From assembly GCA_025890175.1 (NCBI GenBank), contig JANPYM010000006.1:1334376-1398375 (forward strand): DNA of 64,000 nt, given 5' to 3'. Source of the DNA: Ciborinia camelliae (lineage: Eukaryota > Ascomycota > Leotiomycetes > Helotiales > Sclerotiniaceae). Below the pieces are notes generated by a model. The model was given only the letters and a program-made list of their open reading frames with translations. It was not told the origin of the DNA and ran no database searches. Positions 46,735-58,029 of this stretch are shown piece after piece; positions within the stretch are counted from its first letter, which is position 1; the number at the start of each line of letters is the position of its first letter. The position numbers and the translations under genes were made by a program.

Positions 46735-48183
46735 ATGGCCAAGAAACCTCGTAACCTCGCCATCCAAGCTTCGCAACCGGGTGAACCTGCGAGCCCGACT
46801 ACGACATCTCAATCCGATGAGACCGTAGTCGGGACTCCAACTTCTCAATTGAAATACACGATAGGAATCTGGGAAGAAGATACGGATCCTTTTAAAGACC
46901 CAGAAAAACCTCTGCTGGGATGGCCTCTTGTGTCTAAAGTGATTGCGAAATATCCAGATTTTGAAGCGTTCAAGGCCTTCCGCGATCTCAACATCAAGAG
47001 CTTGCTTTATTATCAAGCAGAACTGGAAGATCTACGAGTACAGCTGCATCAGGCAGAATATAATGAATGCCGCAAGGGTGCGCTAGATGACAGAATGAGG
47101 GCATCAAGGATGGCAAAGGATCTGAACTACTATCTTGCCCATGCTGAAATGGACGATGCCAAGTGCAAGTCTAAGCAAATAAAAATCATGAGGAAGATTA
47201 GAGTTGTTCTGAAAGAATATAGTATGCAGTTTAAAGTCTCAGTTCAGTTACATTTGCTAACAGAGATCAATTCCCCAGATGATGCTCTGCTACAATACTC
47301 CCAAATTACAGCTTTGCCGAAAGCGGATCCATACAATGTTGAAACTCTAAGAGTGTGGCTGAAGAGGGTTGGCAAAAATTGTATCGAGGGGCCTGCTGCA
47401 TGTGCCTGGGGGGATTATACGAAGAAAGTGGGCGACCAGAAACCCCTGAAATGGCAATTCACCAGTCTTTTGCGTAGTATCTTTTGGCCACCGGCTCCCG
47501 AGCCCGATGCTCTCGATCTTGTTGTACCTCGACAGGGTCATAAGGTTGATAGCCTTACGAGATGGGTTGCTAATGAGTTCGTACCATTTTGGCACAGCGT
47601 CAAGCAAGTGTTGCAGCACAAGAAAGTGAAGGCAACGTCGAAAGAAACCGGGCTACCTACTACTGAGACTAAAAGCCGTCCATCTATGGAAAGAACGGGA
47701 AATTTAAGAAGCTGCCTCTATTGGCTTCTTCATAGAAATTATTCGACTGGTACAGTCGAAGAGGACCACAAGAAGATAGACAGGATAGGGCTTACCTTTT
47801 ACTCCGAAGCCCGCATGCTACGTTTCACCTCCGCTGTGGCAACAGTTATTGCGTGTCTTTTACCAACTGTAGCAATCTCAGTGCTTTCAAGCCTACAGTC
47901 TACGAAGGAGCTACTTGGAGTAATCGCGGCATTCACAGCTATCTTTGCTATGGGACTTATGTTCTTGACTGAGGCCGGTACATCAAGGGTTGAAATCTTC
48001 ACCGCTACTGCCGCGTAAGTTCTGTCGAAATGATCTCACAATTGCGGACAACTAAACTAACATGATCCCAGCTTTTCTGCAGTCATGGTAGTATTTGTGC
48101 AGAATCAGAATATCTATGTTGGGTCGTTTGGAAACAGCCCGGGAACAAGAGTCACGAATGGGACAAACTCAACGAATGGATAA
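46735..48183 (+). CDS. DUF6594 membrane protein
   Basis: Two exons, 46735-48014 and 48072-48183 (GTAAGT / CCCAG, phase 2), give 463 aa. It has the DUF6594 layout: an N-terminal GWPLVSKVIAKYPDFEAFKAFRDLNIKSLLYYQAELEDL segment near residues 61-100, a long helical middle, then a C-terminal membrane bundle with hydrophobic stretches TSAVATVIACLLPTVAISVL, LGVIAAFTAIFAMGLMFL and the final FTATAAFSAVMVVFV, the last completed only by the second exon. The LTEAGTSRVEIFTATAA junction matches the family's conserved ...R.EIFAATAAY... signature. DUF6594 proteins are abundant in filamentous ascomycetes and their function is unknown. The tail is Asn/Thr-rich. Confidence 0.9.
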
Positions 48184-50022
48184 ATGGCCGCAATGAACAA
48201 TTGTAAGCGCCTAATATGGTTAGATGTGCTTCGGTATTGCTATACTGATACGCTCCAGTTTCGTTTCTCTATGCATGTCTTTATATTGATGCCCGAAAGA
48301 GTTTGATGAAGAACTAGCCTCTTGTCATACAGATATCCTTTGACGCCATCGATATTTTTGATTCTTCGGAGTTCATACTTGGTTCATTTAATCGCAGGGA
48401 TGCCTTCTTAGTATATATGTGGATTTTTCTATGGGTTTACGAATCACGATGTAACGACTCACGACATTTCAACCCTTTAGTTATTTAATTACTTCTAAGT
48501 AAAGAATTTGGACATGAATCCGCCTCGCGATAAGTCTTCAAGAGGTCATCTGCATAAATATGCAAAGGGAAAAAACGCCCATTATTCGCTTTCCTTTTCC
48601 GGAAAAACTTGCATGAGTGTTATACCATCCAAGCCATTACCCCTCACGAACTCATGCAGCATAATCATCAATCATATAAGACGCCCAGTATAGGCAGATA
48701 TGAGCCTCACCTCCAGGAAACCAATCCTTATCTGTAATACAATTTTGCATGATCTAATATAGTCACGGATACCCACCGCTGAGACAGTCCAGGATTTCCT
48801 TCCTTCCATTTTTCTTAGCGCTCTCTCATAGATGGGCGAACCATGGGAAACTCCAATATTCATATTGCGGACCGCGAAGTACGGTATTTTTCGTGTTTTT
48901 ATTTCGAAGGGAGACCCCAAATCACAAGTGACTAACCATTGAGTTGACGCCAGCAGGATGCGGTTACATGAACAAAAACTAGAACCGCCCCAATCGGCAT
49001 GCGCCAATATTTCAATGCGGCTTACAAGCCTATCAGATGAAAACTTTCGAACATGTGGTTGCTTTCAGCTGAAATAATGAAGAATAGTTGTTTTGGCTCC
49101 ACCGCATGGATGGTGAGATCGATGACAATAATGCAACGTTTCTCCAGTGACTTATTTGCGCTGACACATTAACCGGGTTCAAGGCTGGAGAATCCAATCC
49201 CTAGAAGGTCTCGATTCTTCTATACCGCAGCCGTTCATGCTACAGTAAGCCAAAGGCGTTGAGGCTCATGGAAATTCTTAGAGTGGTTGGTGGAGGCTGG
49301 CGAACAAAATTGAAAGAAAGGAATGCCACGATAGATTCGACCTTCAACCAATTTGGGGTTGCTCAAAAGCCTCATTTCTAGTAATTTGTGATTGTCTTCT
49401 AATGAACAGTCACAAAGAAATCGACGCATGTGAGATGAGGTAATTGATACAAATGTGCAGCTCTAGTTACGGAATCTTCAACAGTGAGCTTTCGAAGAGA
49501 TTCAGTCAACATATCCCTGTGCTCCAATAGTTCGCCAACTCCCCAATAAAACGCATTTGGATACAGCCTTCTGGTACGTATTGAGCCCTAGGGATTACTC
49601 TGTTAGAGAGAACAGCCCAAAGAGCAAGATACCAATTTTTACATGGAATCAAAATTCGCCCAATAGTTTCTATTGAACAAATGAACGGAAAGAAACTTTG
49701 GTCTTATTGCAGGAGCGATAAAATCTCCTGTATGATCCATGAATTATCATGGAATTTTGAATTTGAGGGTAGATTTTGAAACAATGTTTTATACAAAGGA
49801 ATCTGGACTATTAGTGGCAATTTAACCATACATAAGTACTAGATAATGATCACCGTATCTCATATGTTCACCCCCCCTTTTCCATTTGGTCCCAATATCA
49901 TTCTGTATAAATGAATAGCTATCTTACTCGGTAATCACCTCTCACTCAACACGAGCTCATACCTAGCACTCTGGCTACAGGTTTTTAGAAAGATATGCTC
50001 ACATTTTCAATCGTAACTGCAT
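48184..50022. other. Unresolved region with coding-like minus-strand segments
   Basis: No complete gene could be built. On the minus strand several ATG-less frames look protein-like, for example near 49250-49370 (WLKVESIVAFLSFNFVRQPP), 49030-49195 (NVALLSSISPSMRWSQNNYS) and 48950-49015 (YWRMPIGAVLVFVHVTASC, ending at a GTTAGT donor). Some border plausible splice sites, but I could not join them in one consistent phase. It may be a decayed multi-exon gene. Confidence 0.3.
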
Positions 50023-50397
50023 CTAGAATTCAAGCCTCAAAACGCCATGGATTGGATGAGAAACCCACCATTGGTGCGCTCTGTTTAGGTAGTGGGCAAT
50101 ATCACGAAGTCGGGAGTTCCATATCCCGACACTGAACTGCATTCATTGGTTGTGCTCCTAAATAACTCAAGGATGGTAGTGCTTCTTTTGGTCATTGGTT
50201 GGGGAACTAAAGCTTACATTGCCGCCCATGGTGGCTCCAAGTGCATTATCATTGTTGAAGATGCGCAACTGTATAGATATCAAGGGTTCAAGAAACCAAG
50301 GGGGTTTAGGTTTATGCGGCTTGATATCCGCGCCGGCTTCAAACTCAAACTGATCGTCGAAACTTTGGAGCCGAACACAAAGCTTTTTCCCCGTTAA
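50023..50397 (-). CDS. 3' exons of an unrecognised minus-strand gene (partial)
   Basis: Two phase-0 exons on the minus strand, 50397-50218 (60 codons) and 50136-50023 (38 codons with stop), are bounded by an ATATAG acceptor, a GTAAGC donor and a TGCAG acceptor. They read as protein (FDDQFEFEAGADIKPHKPKP, ISIQLRIFNNDNALGATMGG, then IWNSRLRDIAHYLNRAHQWW). A candidate upstream exon at 50627-50449 ends at GTGAGA, but its phase would give an immediate stop, so the 5' part is unresolved or broken. A plus-strand frame spans 50092-50397 and could be the shadow. No family was recognised. Confidence 0.4.
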
Positions 50398-50935
50398 CTA
50401 TATTGTACCGCAAATGGTTGGGCGGGGCGGCAACATGAGAAATCTCACGGGTGATATGGTTTAGAATTCTGCACTCTTTTGATCGATACCACCAACAATA
50501 GTTCAGTGGCTGCTTGGTGGTATGCTTGTCTAGGCCATAAGTTCAGAGGACATCCAAGGAGGAATAAGACACTTTTCGGCTCTATATACATCCTTATGTC
50601 AAGTAATCTTACATAAGGATACAACATGTGACGATTGGATGATCACTTGTGATATTTGTCCCATCGCTCGAGATACAGACATTACTCGCTCCGTAATTGC
50701 CACATCAAGCACTGTAGGGCTTAAAGCCTAAGGGTTTTAAGCTGTTTCACCAAGCGGCAGGGCTTGGGTCCCATATAAGATGGGCAATCCTTGATTATCG
50801 TCTGTTTGTCGAAGCCTATTGTACCAGCAAGTCCGAGACTTAGCCATTCAGTTTTACAATAAGATATAGAGATATCTTGAGAAGTCTGGTAGTTCGACAG
50901 GAGTGGGAGATTGAGCACGAAGCGCAGATATAGAC

Positions 50936-51260
50936 TATTGCATCTTACCTTTTGGTATGGTTCGTCATTATATGCACCATACTTGGTGAGCAAATATTTT
51001 CAAATATAGCAATGTTTTCTCTGAATGGGTGTACACACCCCTCGACTCCTTCCGTTCGAGAACTCACTTACTGTAAGAAGTATCCGACAGCAAGAGTATA
51101 TGGGTTATCAAGATTCACTTGGTGGGCTGGCGAAATGAGAGTTTTCGTCATTCGAATCTACTTTAAACATCCAAAGTTGTGGTTTGATAAATATGGGAAA
51201 TTAATCCTTGCCGTGTTCAAAGTTGTGTTGAATATTGCAAGTGCTGGTTTGGCTTGTTAA
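50936..51260 (+). other. Possible 3' exon of a plus-strand membrane protein
   Basis: After an AGATATAG acceptor at 50935 the plus strand is open to TAA at 51258-51260. It encodes a hydrophobic stretch (SYLLVWFVIICTILGEQIFS), a middle segment, and a second hydrophobic region (KYGKLILAVFKVVLNIASAG). I could not identify upstream exons on this strand. Candidate minus-strand exons overlap its 5' end, so one of the two is spurious. Confidence 0.3.
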
Positions 51261-51470
51261 ATTATTTTGAGTAGAATAAGCAATGATAATGATCATACAC
51301 TCTCGAGGAGGCGAATCAAAAATTCTTCATTTCTTGGAGGTGCCACACACTTTTGATTGATGAGAGAACTGTTTCATCGCCTCATATCTATATTGTTCTC
51401 ATCCCTATCACCTGGCCTTTTCACTGCTTGATAATCTTTGAGAAGCGTCTCAAGCCTTTTGTTAAAAACT

Positions 51471-52604
51471 TCATCTCTTATTCCTAATTTCCAGATTCAT
51501 CATCTTTACCAATGACCTTTGATCATCACGACCACTATCAGTATCGACCTTTTGTTCCCCATTGTTGTTCTCATCGCCGCGGCTAATACCCGTTTTCTGC
51601 TCTCTTTTTTCACCTTTCTCTCTCAAGGATTCCGTCTTCGCTTCATCTCTGCAGTCGCTTTTCGTTATTTCTGGTGTCATCATACTATCGAACTCGGCCA
51701 TATACTCGAACGTATCAGTAGCCCAGGCGCGCATTTCTTCGTCGCATTCATCCTGCGCAAAGCGCTCGAAACGCCCCTTCCAGAACAACCATCGCCTCAA
51801 GCTAAAGCCTTGCTCGGTAACCCCTGCTACTTTCGCTAGTAACCCAGGGGTTTGTAACCACTCCACGTTTAAGGCATCATTGTCGTTATCCTGATTTTTC
51901 CATTTCTTTTTGAGTATTGAAAATGTGAGGAGCTTAGCACCGGCAGTTCGAATCCAAATAATTGTTACCGGTGCCAAGCTAACAGTTCTCTTATCGGTCA
52001 TCTCGAGAGACTCGCGCAAGTACCAAAGTGCGGTTATACCAAGCCAGTCATGCGTACCGATTGCCAAAGCAGTAGCAGTAAAGCTAGCAAGATTACACTG
52101 CTTCGCTATTGTGTCATGATTTGAAAATAGTAGCTGCTTCCATGACTTTTGCACAACTTTCACCAAGTGATAGCATTCCCACGAGCACCTGGTCTTCATC
52201 TCTTCTGGGCGAAGGGTTCTGCGAAGGACGTCGAACTCTTTCGTCCACAGGAGTAAGCAAATAAGCCTATCATGAAATGGGTCGTTCCATTCAATATTCT
52301 GAGCGGTATTGGTAAAAATTACCCAAACACTGACAAGCGCTTCCTTCGATTCGTCCTGTGGCTTTCGCAGCGCATCCTTGATACATACACAACATAAAGC
52401 AAGAGTATCATCCAGCAATTCTTCTCTTTTCTTTTGGGCTAAAGATTCTGAATAACCGTTCATGAGAGACTCCAGCAAGTTTGAACAGTTCATCTCGCCT
52501 GCTTTTAAGACTTCCGAATTCTTATTTTCGAAACACACAAGCGTATTTGAACAATCCGTCGGGTCAGATACTTTTGCGTCTCTCTGAGGAGACGACTTAT
52601 CCAT
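51471..52604 (-). CDS. DUF3632 family protein
   Basis: A single minus-strand exon of 377 codons. The central region (about 90-300) fits the fungal DUF3632 family: NTAQNIEWNDPFHDRLICLL resembles the family's HPAQDRLV element, and FSLRRWLFWKGRFERFAQDE matches the W-W-RF signature near residue 270. The C-terminal 70 residues are Lys/Glu/Asp-rich and look disordered. Function unknown; these soluble proteins are widely duplicated in plant-associated ascomycetes. Plus-strand frames across it are shadows. Confidence 0.85.
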   Translation of the reverse strand: MDKSSPQRDAKVSDPTDCSNTLVCFENKNSEVLKAGEMNCSNLLESLMNGYSESLAQKKREELLDDTLALCCVCIKDALRKPQDESKEALVSVWVIFTNTAQNIEWNDPFHDRLICLLLWTKEFDVLRRTLRPEEMKTRCSWECYHLVKVVQKSWKQLLFSNHDTIAKQCNLASFTATALAIGTHDWLGITALWYLRESLEMTDKRTVSLAPVTIIWIRTAGAKLLTFSILKKKWKNQDNDNDALNVEWLQTPGLLAKVAGVTEQGFSLRRWLFWKGRFERFAQDECDEEMRAWATDTFEYMAEFDSMMTPEITKSDCRDEAKTESLREKGEKREQKTGISRGDENNNGEQKVDTDSGRDDQRSLVKMMNLEIRNKR

Positions 52605-54003
52605 TGTTGATGGTAAGATTGATAGTGAATGATTGAAGTATAGAATTATTGCTGAATTTTCTTTTATCTTGGGGAAATCAATGCTGATATTTTTTGGTGA
52701 TATTTTGTTTGTTTGCAGATCAATCGAAATCTGTATCGTTGTGTTTGTAACGCTTGGCTCCTACCTCGTCATTCATTCCCGAGCTAATAATTTGGTGGGT
52801 TATTCTTACCAAGATTGGGAAAGATGTGTCCAAGCTTTGGAGAGTTGGGAAATTATTGCTCCAGATTGGCACCCGAGATTGTAGTTTGTTCTATCAAATA
52901 TGGAAAGAACGATTCTCAGGAACTCAGGGGCTGGGGGGTATCAAGTATTGAAGTCATTTGGAATATTGAACTTTCATCACAGACAAGTTTACAATCTTCC
53001 GAATATTCAAAAATTTCAAATCGCAATGAAGCCGATGCCATGGGAAACCCTTGGTCAATAGGATACCTAGTGATACAGAGAGTGTTATCGGTACCTAGTC
53101 AACAGAGCTTCGAAGAAGAAGAAAAAGTAACATAGTGACTACCCAAAAAATAGAGAAAGAAATTACATACGAATGGTTATGCAGATGAACAAACCGAAAC
53201 ATTGGGAAAGGGCACCTCTGAGACATGTGGGTCACAGGTAAGTGATACTAAGTCCACAGCTTAAAGACACGGGACTATTCATCCCAATCATTATCACAGA
53301 AAAATGAATATTGATAAGAGCTCAGACAGTACCTCTCTTGTGGTAAATATATTTACTTTGCAGCGTTTTGACCAGAATCTGCCATTATCATGCCACAAGC
53401 GAATGACCAACAAGCAACAAGATTGAGAAACTCTATATATAACCTGGAATTCATGGACTGTTAATGTTGATAACATTTTATTCTCCATTAACTAGGTACC
53501 TATTGATGTAGCTGCTACGTATCTCTCACAGCGGGAATATATGGCAAACTCCAAATCACTAAACATGTCCCCCACATTTCTCTTGACTCCTCCTTCGACC
53601 ATAGTTCTTGTTTACCATGTTGAATCTATCCTCTCAGTGCAACTATCTTATCTGCCAAATTATCCTTCTTCCGCTCTATTGTGTATCTGAATGATTCGGC
53701 TTCGAGGAATGCTTGTTGAATACGCGACTGCATTGCCATGGGCAATATATGCCATTTGATCGCGAGTTGGTTTGAGAGGCCCTTGCATTAGCATCTTAAA
53801 CTGAAGCTGATTGGGGTGCTGGCAAATCTTATTCATCGACTTAAAGCTGGACTAGCTCTGCTAGTTGACCTTTTTCTTGTGCGGATTCTTCGACGGAAAC
53901 CCACGACTGAATTATTGGAATATTGGTCCTCTGCCGCAAACTTTGGCCGCCTCGTTTTTCACTTCCTAGATAAAGTTTCTTTCGAATCCTATTAATTTTG
54001 CAG

Positions 54004-54448
54004 AAAATCGTTGTTGGAGCTTTATTTCTTGCAAGCCAGGTCGCAGTTCTAACTGCAGCAGGTCTCCAATGTGATGTAGAGAATATGGCCAGCCACAAAG
54101 CGAAGCTTCGTAATCAACTGTCGATGAAATCATGTGTGGTGGTTTGAATGTTTGTTTGCGTTTCATTCCAAGTCATTCGTGGTTCTTCCTTCTCTACATC
54201 ACCAAACAACATTCACCGTTTTGCTGCAGCGCAGATGAACCATCCTGAAATAGACATTGATGGCACGGAGGAAATGCAGAACCATCATGGTTGGGTGGAT
54301 AATCTCAAGTGACATTTTGACGGATGGTAATGCAGTGCAACAGGGACATGTCGCCTTTATGGCATTGGGCACTTGTGTCATTTATTACACCACGGCGGCA
54401 GCGGCGGCAACAATAGAAGAGGCGTTGGCAGGTCTTGTCTCCGGATGA
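54004..54448 (+). pseudogene. Possible broken small secreted-protein gene
   Basis: After a TTTTGCAG at 53996-54003 the plus strand encodes a hydrophobic leader (IVVGALFLASQVAVLTAAG) and a short Cys-containing segment ending at TGA 54145-54147, without an initiator ATG. Further on, an in-frame segment from an ATG near 54234 (HPEIDIDGTEEMQNHHGW) runs into TGA, while the frame one base off continues as LTDGNAVQQGHVAFMALG to TGA at 54446-54448. The pieces read as one small secreted protein with a lost start and a one-base frameshift. No family was assigned. Confidence 0.35.
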
Positions 54449-54779
54449 TACCAGCAATTATGACAGCGTTGGGTAGAAGAGACGTTGGCAGATCTTATAT
54501 AAAGAGTCTTGGCTCTTGGCCTTTCAATTTTGTGCCTTCCTGCTTTTGACATGATGGATCAAGTGTCTTCGACCCCTTCTTACAAGCATCAGAGGTAGCA
54601 TTCCTCCGCGCCTGTAGCTTCCTAATCGTCTCGAATTCATTGTAGGATATGGTGGCGCGTTATAGTGATTTGCATGGGTGTGTTGATGGGATAATTTTGT
54701 AATCGAACAGGTAGTTGGTTTTCATGCCAAGCCATGCTCAACTACTTCTTGACTTGAATTACCAACTGGCTTATCAGGC

Positions 54780-55112
54780 TCAGTCTTTTAGTCGTCGCGA
54801 TGGGTACTTGTAACAAATGGCAAAGAAAACCATACGCGCCCTCTTTGGGCCAGTCGATCTATCGAAGGAACAATAGCGAAAAGAGATGCTACCGTGCAAA
54901 TCTTGTAGGTAAGTGGCGCGATCCATTAATAATTGTTCATTCAGCTTCATAAAAGATTTCGCGGTCAAACTAATTGTGCGATGGGTCAGCAGAAGAAAGA
55001 ATAAATTGAGACAACTCAACCATCCAACAAAATGGCTTGGTTCTAAGTATTTTGAAAGAGGATCATCGGCCATCGAGTCTTCTAGTGGAAAGTGCTTACA
55101 ATTTGGGTTCAT
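54780..55112 (-). CDS. Hypothetical small protein with one hydrophobic segment
   Basis: A 110-codon minus-strand frame. It has a hydrophilic start, one hydrophobic segment (WLSCLNLFFLLLTHRTISL) and a basic tail. No family or splice partner was recognised. It may be a chance frame. Confidence 0.25.
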   Translation of the reverse strand: MNPNCKHFPLEDSMADDPLSKYLEPSHFVGWLSCLNLFFLLLTHRTISLTAKSFMKLNEQLLMDRATYLQDLHGSISFRYCSFDRSTGPKRARMVFFAICYKYPSRRLKD

Positions 55113-55296
55113 CTTTTTATCTGGTCCTCCGTGCTAGACTAAGAATTTTCTTTAAAGAAATCATTCTTTACCTTGCAACTAGACTAGAATGAGCAGTAAA
55201 CTTTTTGGGAGGAAAAATGATAGGGTAGGGTAGGCATTGGTAACATACCACCAATTGTAAACAATTCCGTCGGGCACGGACCATAATAATGGTTGT

Positions 55297-55321
55297 GGGT
55301 TCTCTCGCTTCGAGAGAACCC
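55297..55321. repeat. Perfect 11-bp hairpin
   Basis: GGGTTCTCTCG and CGAGAGAACCC flank a 3-nt CTT loop. It is an isolated intergenic structure; no adjacent gene end explains it as a terminator, which would be unusual in a fungus in any case. Confidence 0.85.
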
Positions 55322-55922
55322 TATTGTTTACCCTGGATAGGGGGAAGAACTTCATGAACTAGTAATCAAAACCATTGTCTCTTCAATAGAATTGTGTAAA
55401 GAATTATTTGATTGTGATTGGAGTAAAAAGTGAGATGGTATTGAAAGGAGAGCAGAGACTTAAAGGCCAAAAATGGCCCAAGCTCAGCCTGGCGACGAGG
55501 CTATACATTGGATTGGGCAACCAAGGGCTACTCTGCAATCGCGAATTGATTCTTCGACCTATGTGACTTGGCTCTTGTACACTTTCCTTTCTAAGAGAGT
55601 TTTCATACATACGCGCAAGCTCATACAATTTCCTTGCATTACTATTTTGCAGTTGAACTAAACCATACAAAATTCAACCTACTCTCAGGGAAATTAGAGG
55701 AAAACATAGCCAAATTGCAGCTAGATTACGCGTTTTAGCTTGATATTACCCCGAAGCCAATCTATCTTACAGACCTAAAGCAACCTTGGAGCAATTAGAC
55801 GCCAAACTTCATGAAAATAACGCCTCATTGAACAACCAAATAGTTATCGCGTCATCCTCTTACAGCCCCCTGACCCCTTCCGACCAACTACGATATTAGT
55901 AGCCTTCATACCAATTGGCAAG

Positions 55923-56735
55923 ATGGCTTCTCAACAAACTTCTCCTATTGGAGGCACCTTTGCTCTCTTCTCCCGACTCCCGCTAGAGCTTCAAATCAAA
56001 ATTTGGGCCGAAGCAGCAGCGGAAGATGCAGACTTACAAGAGAACAACAATGTAATCGAGGTTCTTAGAAAAAAGAATGACCTCACAGGTGACGATTACT
56101 TCACCAACGAAGTTCCCATTCCTTCAGCAACACTTCATACGTGCATCAACTCGCGTACCGAGGCCCAAAAGATCTTCCAACGTGTTGAAATTGAAAACCG
56201 AAGCGGCGATAGCACTAGCACTGGCACGATCAAAAATCCCACCTTCTGTGCATACATTGATTTTGGCCGGCATGTAATCGTTTTTAACAACGATCACGCA
56301 AAGAACGTTGATAAAGCTCTTGATTTCTTTATTTCTTCAGCCTATGAGAGCAAAATCGCCCATGTTGCCTTCGATATGAACACAATTGCGAACTTCAACG
56401 AAGAAAACGAAGAGTGGGATGTCGATAATGTGATGGTTGGATTACTGCCTGGCTTTACAAATCTGGCTTCAATCACCGTCTGCACAGCGGACATCCAGGA
56501 ACTTTGCTGCGCTGGGCTTAGCCAAGCTCCTACTCATAGGAGAGTCATGAGAATCAACACTAGATTCATTGTCATTGAAGATCTAGGAGAAGTTGAGGTT
56601 AGGGGAGGTATTGAAGACGAATTGAGGGAAATTTATGGGATTCGTGCTGGTATGCAAGAAGCCCAATACACGGATCCAGACACTGTAATTACAGGCCTAC
56701 CAAAGGTTCTGGTTAGGCCTTTCCGTCGATATTAA
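55923..56735 (+). CDS. 2EXR domain-containing protein
   Basis: A single exon of 270 codons. The N-terminal FALFSRLPLELQIKIWAEAA (residues 14-33) is the hallmark of the 2EXR family (F...LP.ELR..IW), fungal proteins distantly related to F-box-like modules. The rest follows the family pattern: PSATLHTCINSRTEAQKIF (equivalent of the CRESR element), FCAYIDFGRHVIVFNNDH, and SKIAHVAFDMN. It ends with VRPFRRY. Family function is unknown. The ATG at 55923 directly follows a short leader. A frameshifted relative lies on the opposite strand at 59548-60223. Confidence 0.9.
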   Translation: MASQQTSPIGGTFALFSRLPLELQIKIWAEAAAEDADLQENNNVIEVLRKKNDLTGDDYFTNEVPIPSATLHTCINSRTEAQKIFQRVEIENRSGDSTSTGTIKNPTFCAYIDFGRHVIVFNNDHAKNVDKALDFFISSAYESKIAHVAFDMNTIANFNEENEEWDVDNVMVGLLPGFTNLASITVCTADIQELCCAGLSQAPTHRRVMRINTRFIVIEDLGEVEVRGGIEDELREIYGIRAGMQEAQYTDPDTVITGLPKVLVRPFRRY

Positions 56736-58029
56736 GCGCATATGGCCCTATCGGAGACTATCTTCCCATCAGAGTAGGTGTGGGGGATGATTATTTAGAA
56801 TACATTGATTAAATGATGACTAGTTGGAGTTTATGGGTTGGAGGATTAATTGTATTGTGGAGTTTTTGAATGTAAAAAAGGGGATATTAAGGGCTATTAC
56901 ATCAGAGGGGTTAATTCGTTTTAGATATTAAAATAATACAACAAATGTTACCAATTGTTAAGGTTAAAAGGGTAAACAAAATTGTAGATACCGAAGTGAT
57001 ACAATGAAGCCTACTGGCTGTTAATTTATCAGACAAGTTAATTAGATTATAGATACTAAATTGATATAATAGCGACTAATAGCTGTTATTATTGTTGGAA
57101 ATGGTATATAATGCTAAGCAGAGTGGCTTAGTACAACTCTTTTCCACAATTATATTAGACAGGTTAATAAAGGTATTCACACCAAAGTAAAACAATAGAC
57201 ATTACCAAGCTTGAATGTATTAGAGGCGCTAATGATATTACAGACACCAAAGTGATACATAGAGACTATTATCTGTTAATAAATCGGGGAGGTTGACTAA
57301 AGTATACACACTAAAGTGATAAAGGCTACTATTCCTTAAACTACAAGATGAGTAGTCATAGCTGTCTGCTATGTCCAGACAATGAAAACCATTATTCGTT
57401 TATCCGAATAGTCATAGTTAGGCTTGTATATCTAGATAATGAAAGCTACTATGCGCTCATCCAATAGATAAGTTAATATAATTAACTCAATGCATTCAGA
57501 TAATAAACGTTAATTCATGTCTTGATAAACAAGATGAGTGGCCCCAAGTAGCCTAATATATCCAGAAAATAAAAGCTACTATGAATCCATCTAAGAGTTG
57601 AGTATCTAGTTAGAGTTGGTCTACTATATTCAGATAATAAAGGATCCACTGTATCCATTTGAAAGATGAGTGATGCAAGTTTATCCAATATATCCAGACA
57701 ATCATAAAAGAATATATTAGCAAACAATCCTATGAGATCAATGAATATCAGGAAATGAGCGACGTGATTTCTTAAGGAAGATAGAATAGAGGGGAACTTA
57801 CAGATGTAAGTGATCATGAAGTTTCCGCCAAATTCACAGGACTTTGTACTTCTCCAGTTGAATCTCATATCAAGTAATCTAATTAAAGATGAACTCAAAG
57901 GGAGAACCATGATTACGCAGTCAGGGTATCCAAATTCAAAAAACTTCCGACACTCAACAATCTATTTACGATCTGACATGATCCGAATACTAACAAAAAT
58001 TGAATTGCTGTTACATATGGTGATGGAAG
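56736..58029. repeat. Degenerate AT-rich tandem repeats (~60-70 bp period)
   Basis: From about 56900 to 57320 the word GACAGGTTAA / GATACTAAATTGATA / ACACCAAAGTGATA returns every 55-70 bases. From about 57380 to 57720, AGATAATGAAAGCTACTATG-like blocks return at about 57395, 57435, 57495, 57557, 57635 and 57695. Copies are strongly diverged toward A/T, as expected for an old minisatellite decayed by C-to-T mutation. A 131-codon minus-strand frame across it simply translates the repeats. Confidence 0.65.

Larger units (their letters stand above)
52605..55922. other. Accessory intergenic region with relics (3.3 kb)
   Basis: Contains a possible frameshifted small secreted-protein gene (54004-54448), a 110-codon minus-strand frame (54780-55112) and a perfect hairpin (55297-55321). 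The plus-strand frames at 52633-53135 have no signal or domain support. No RNA gene was recognised. Confidence 0.45.

Noticed and set aside
51935..51960. tRNA B-box-like GTTCGAATCC
   Set aside because: It lies inside the DUF3632 coding exon with no A box or acceptor stem around it.
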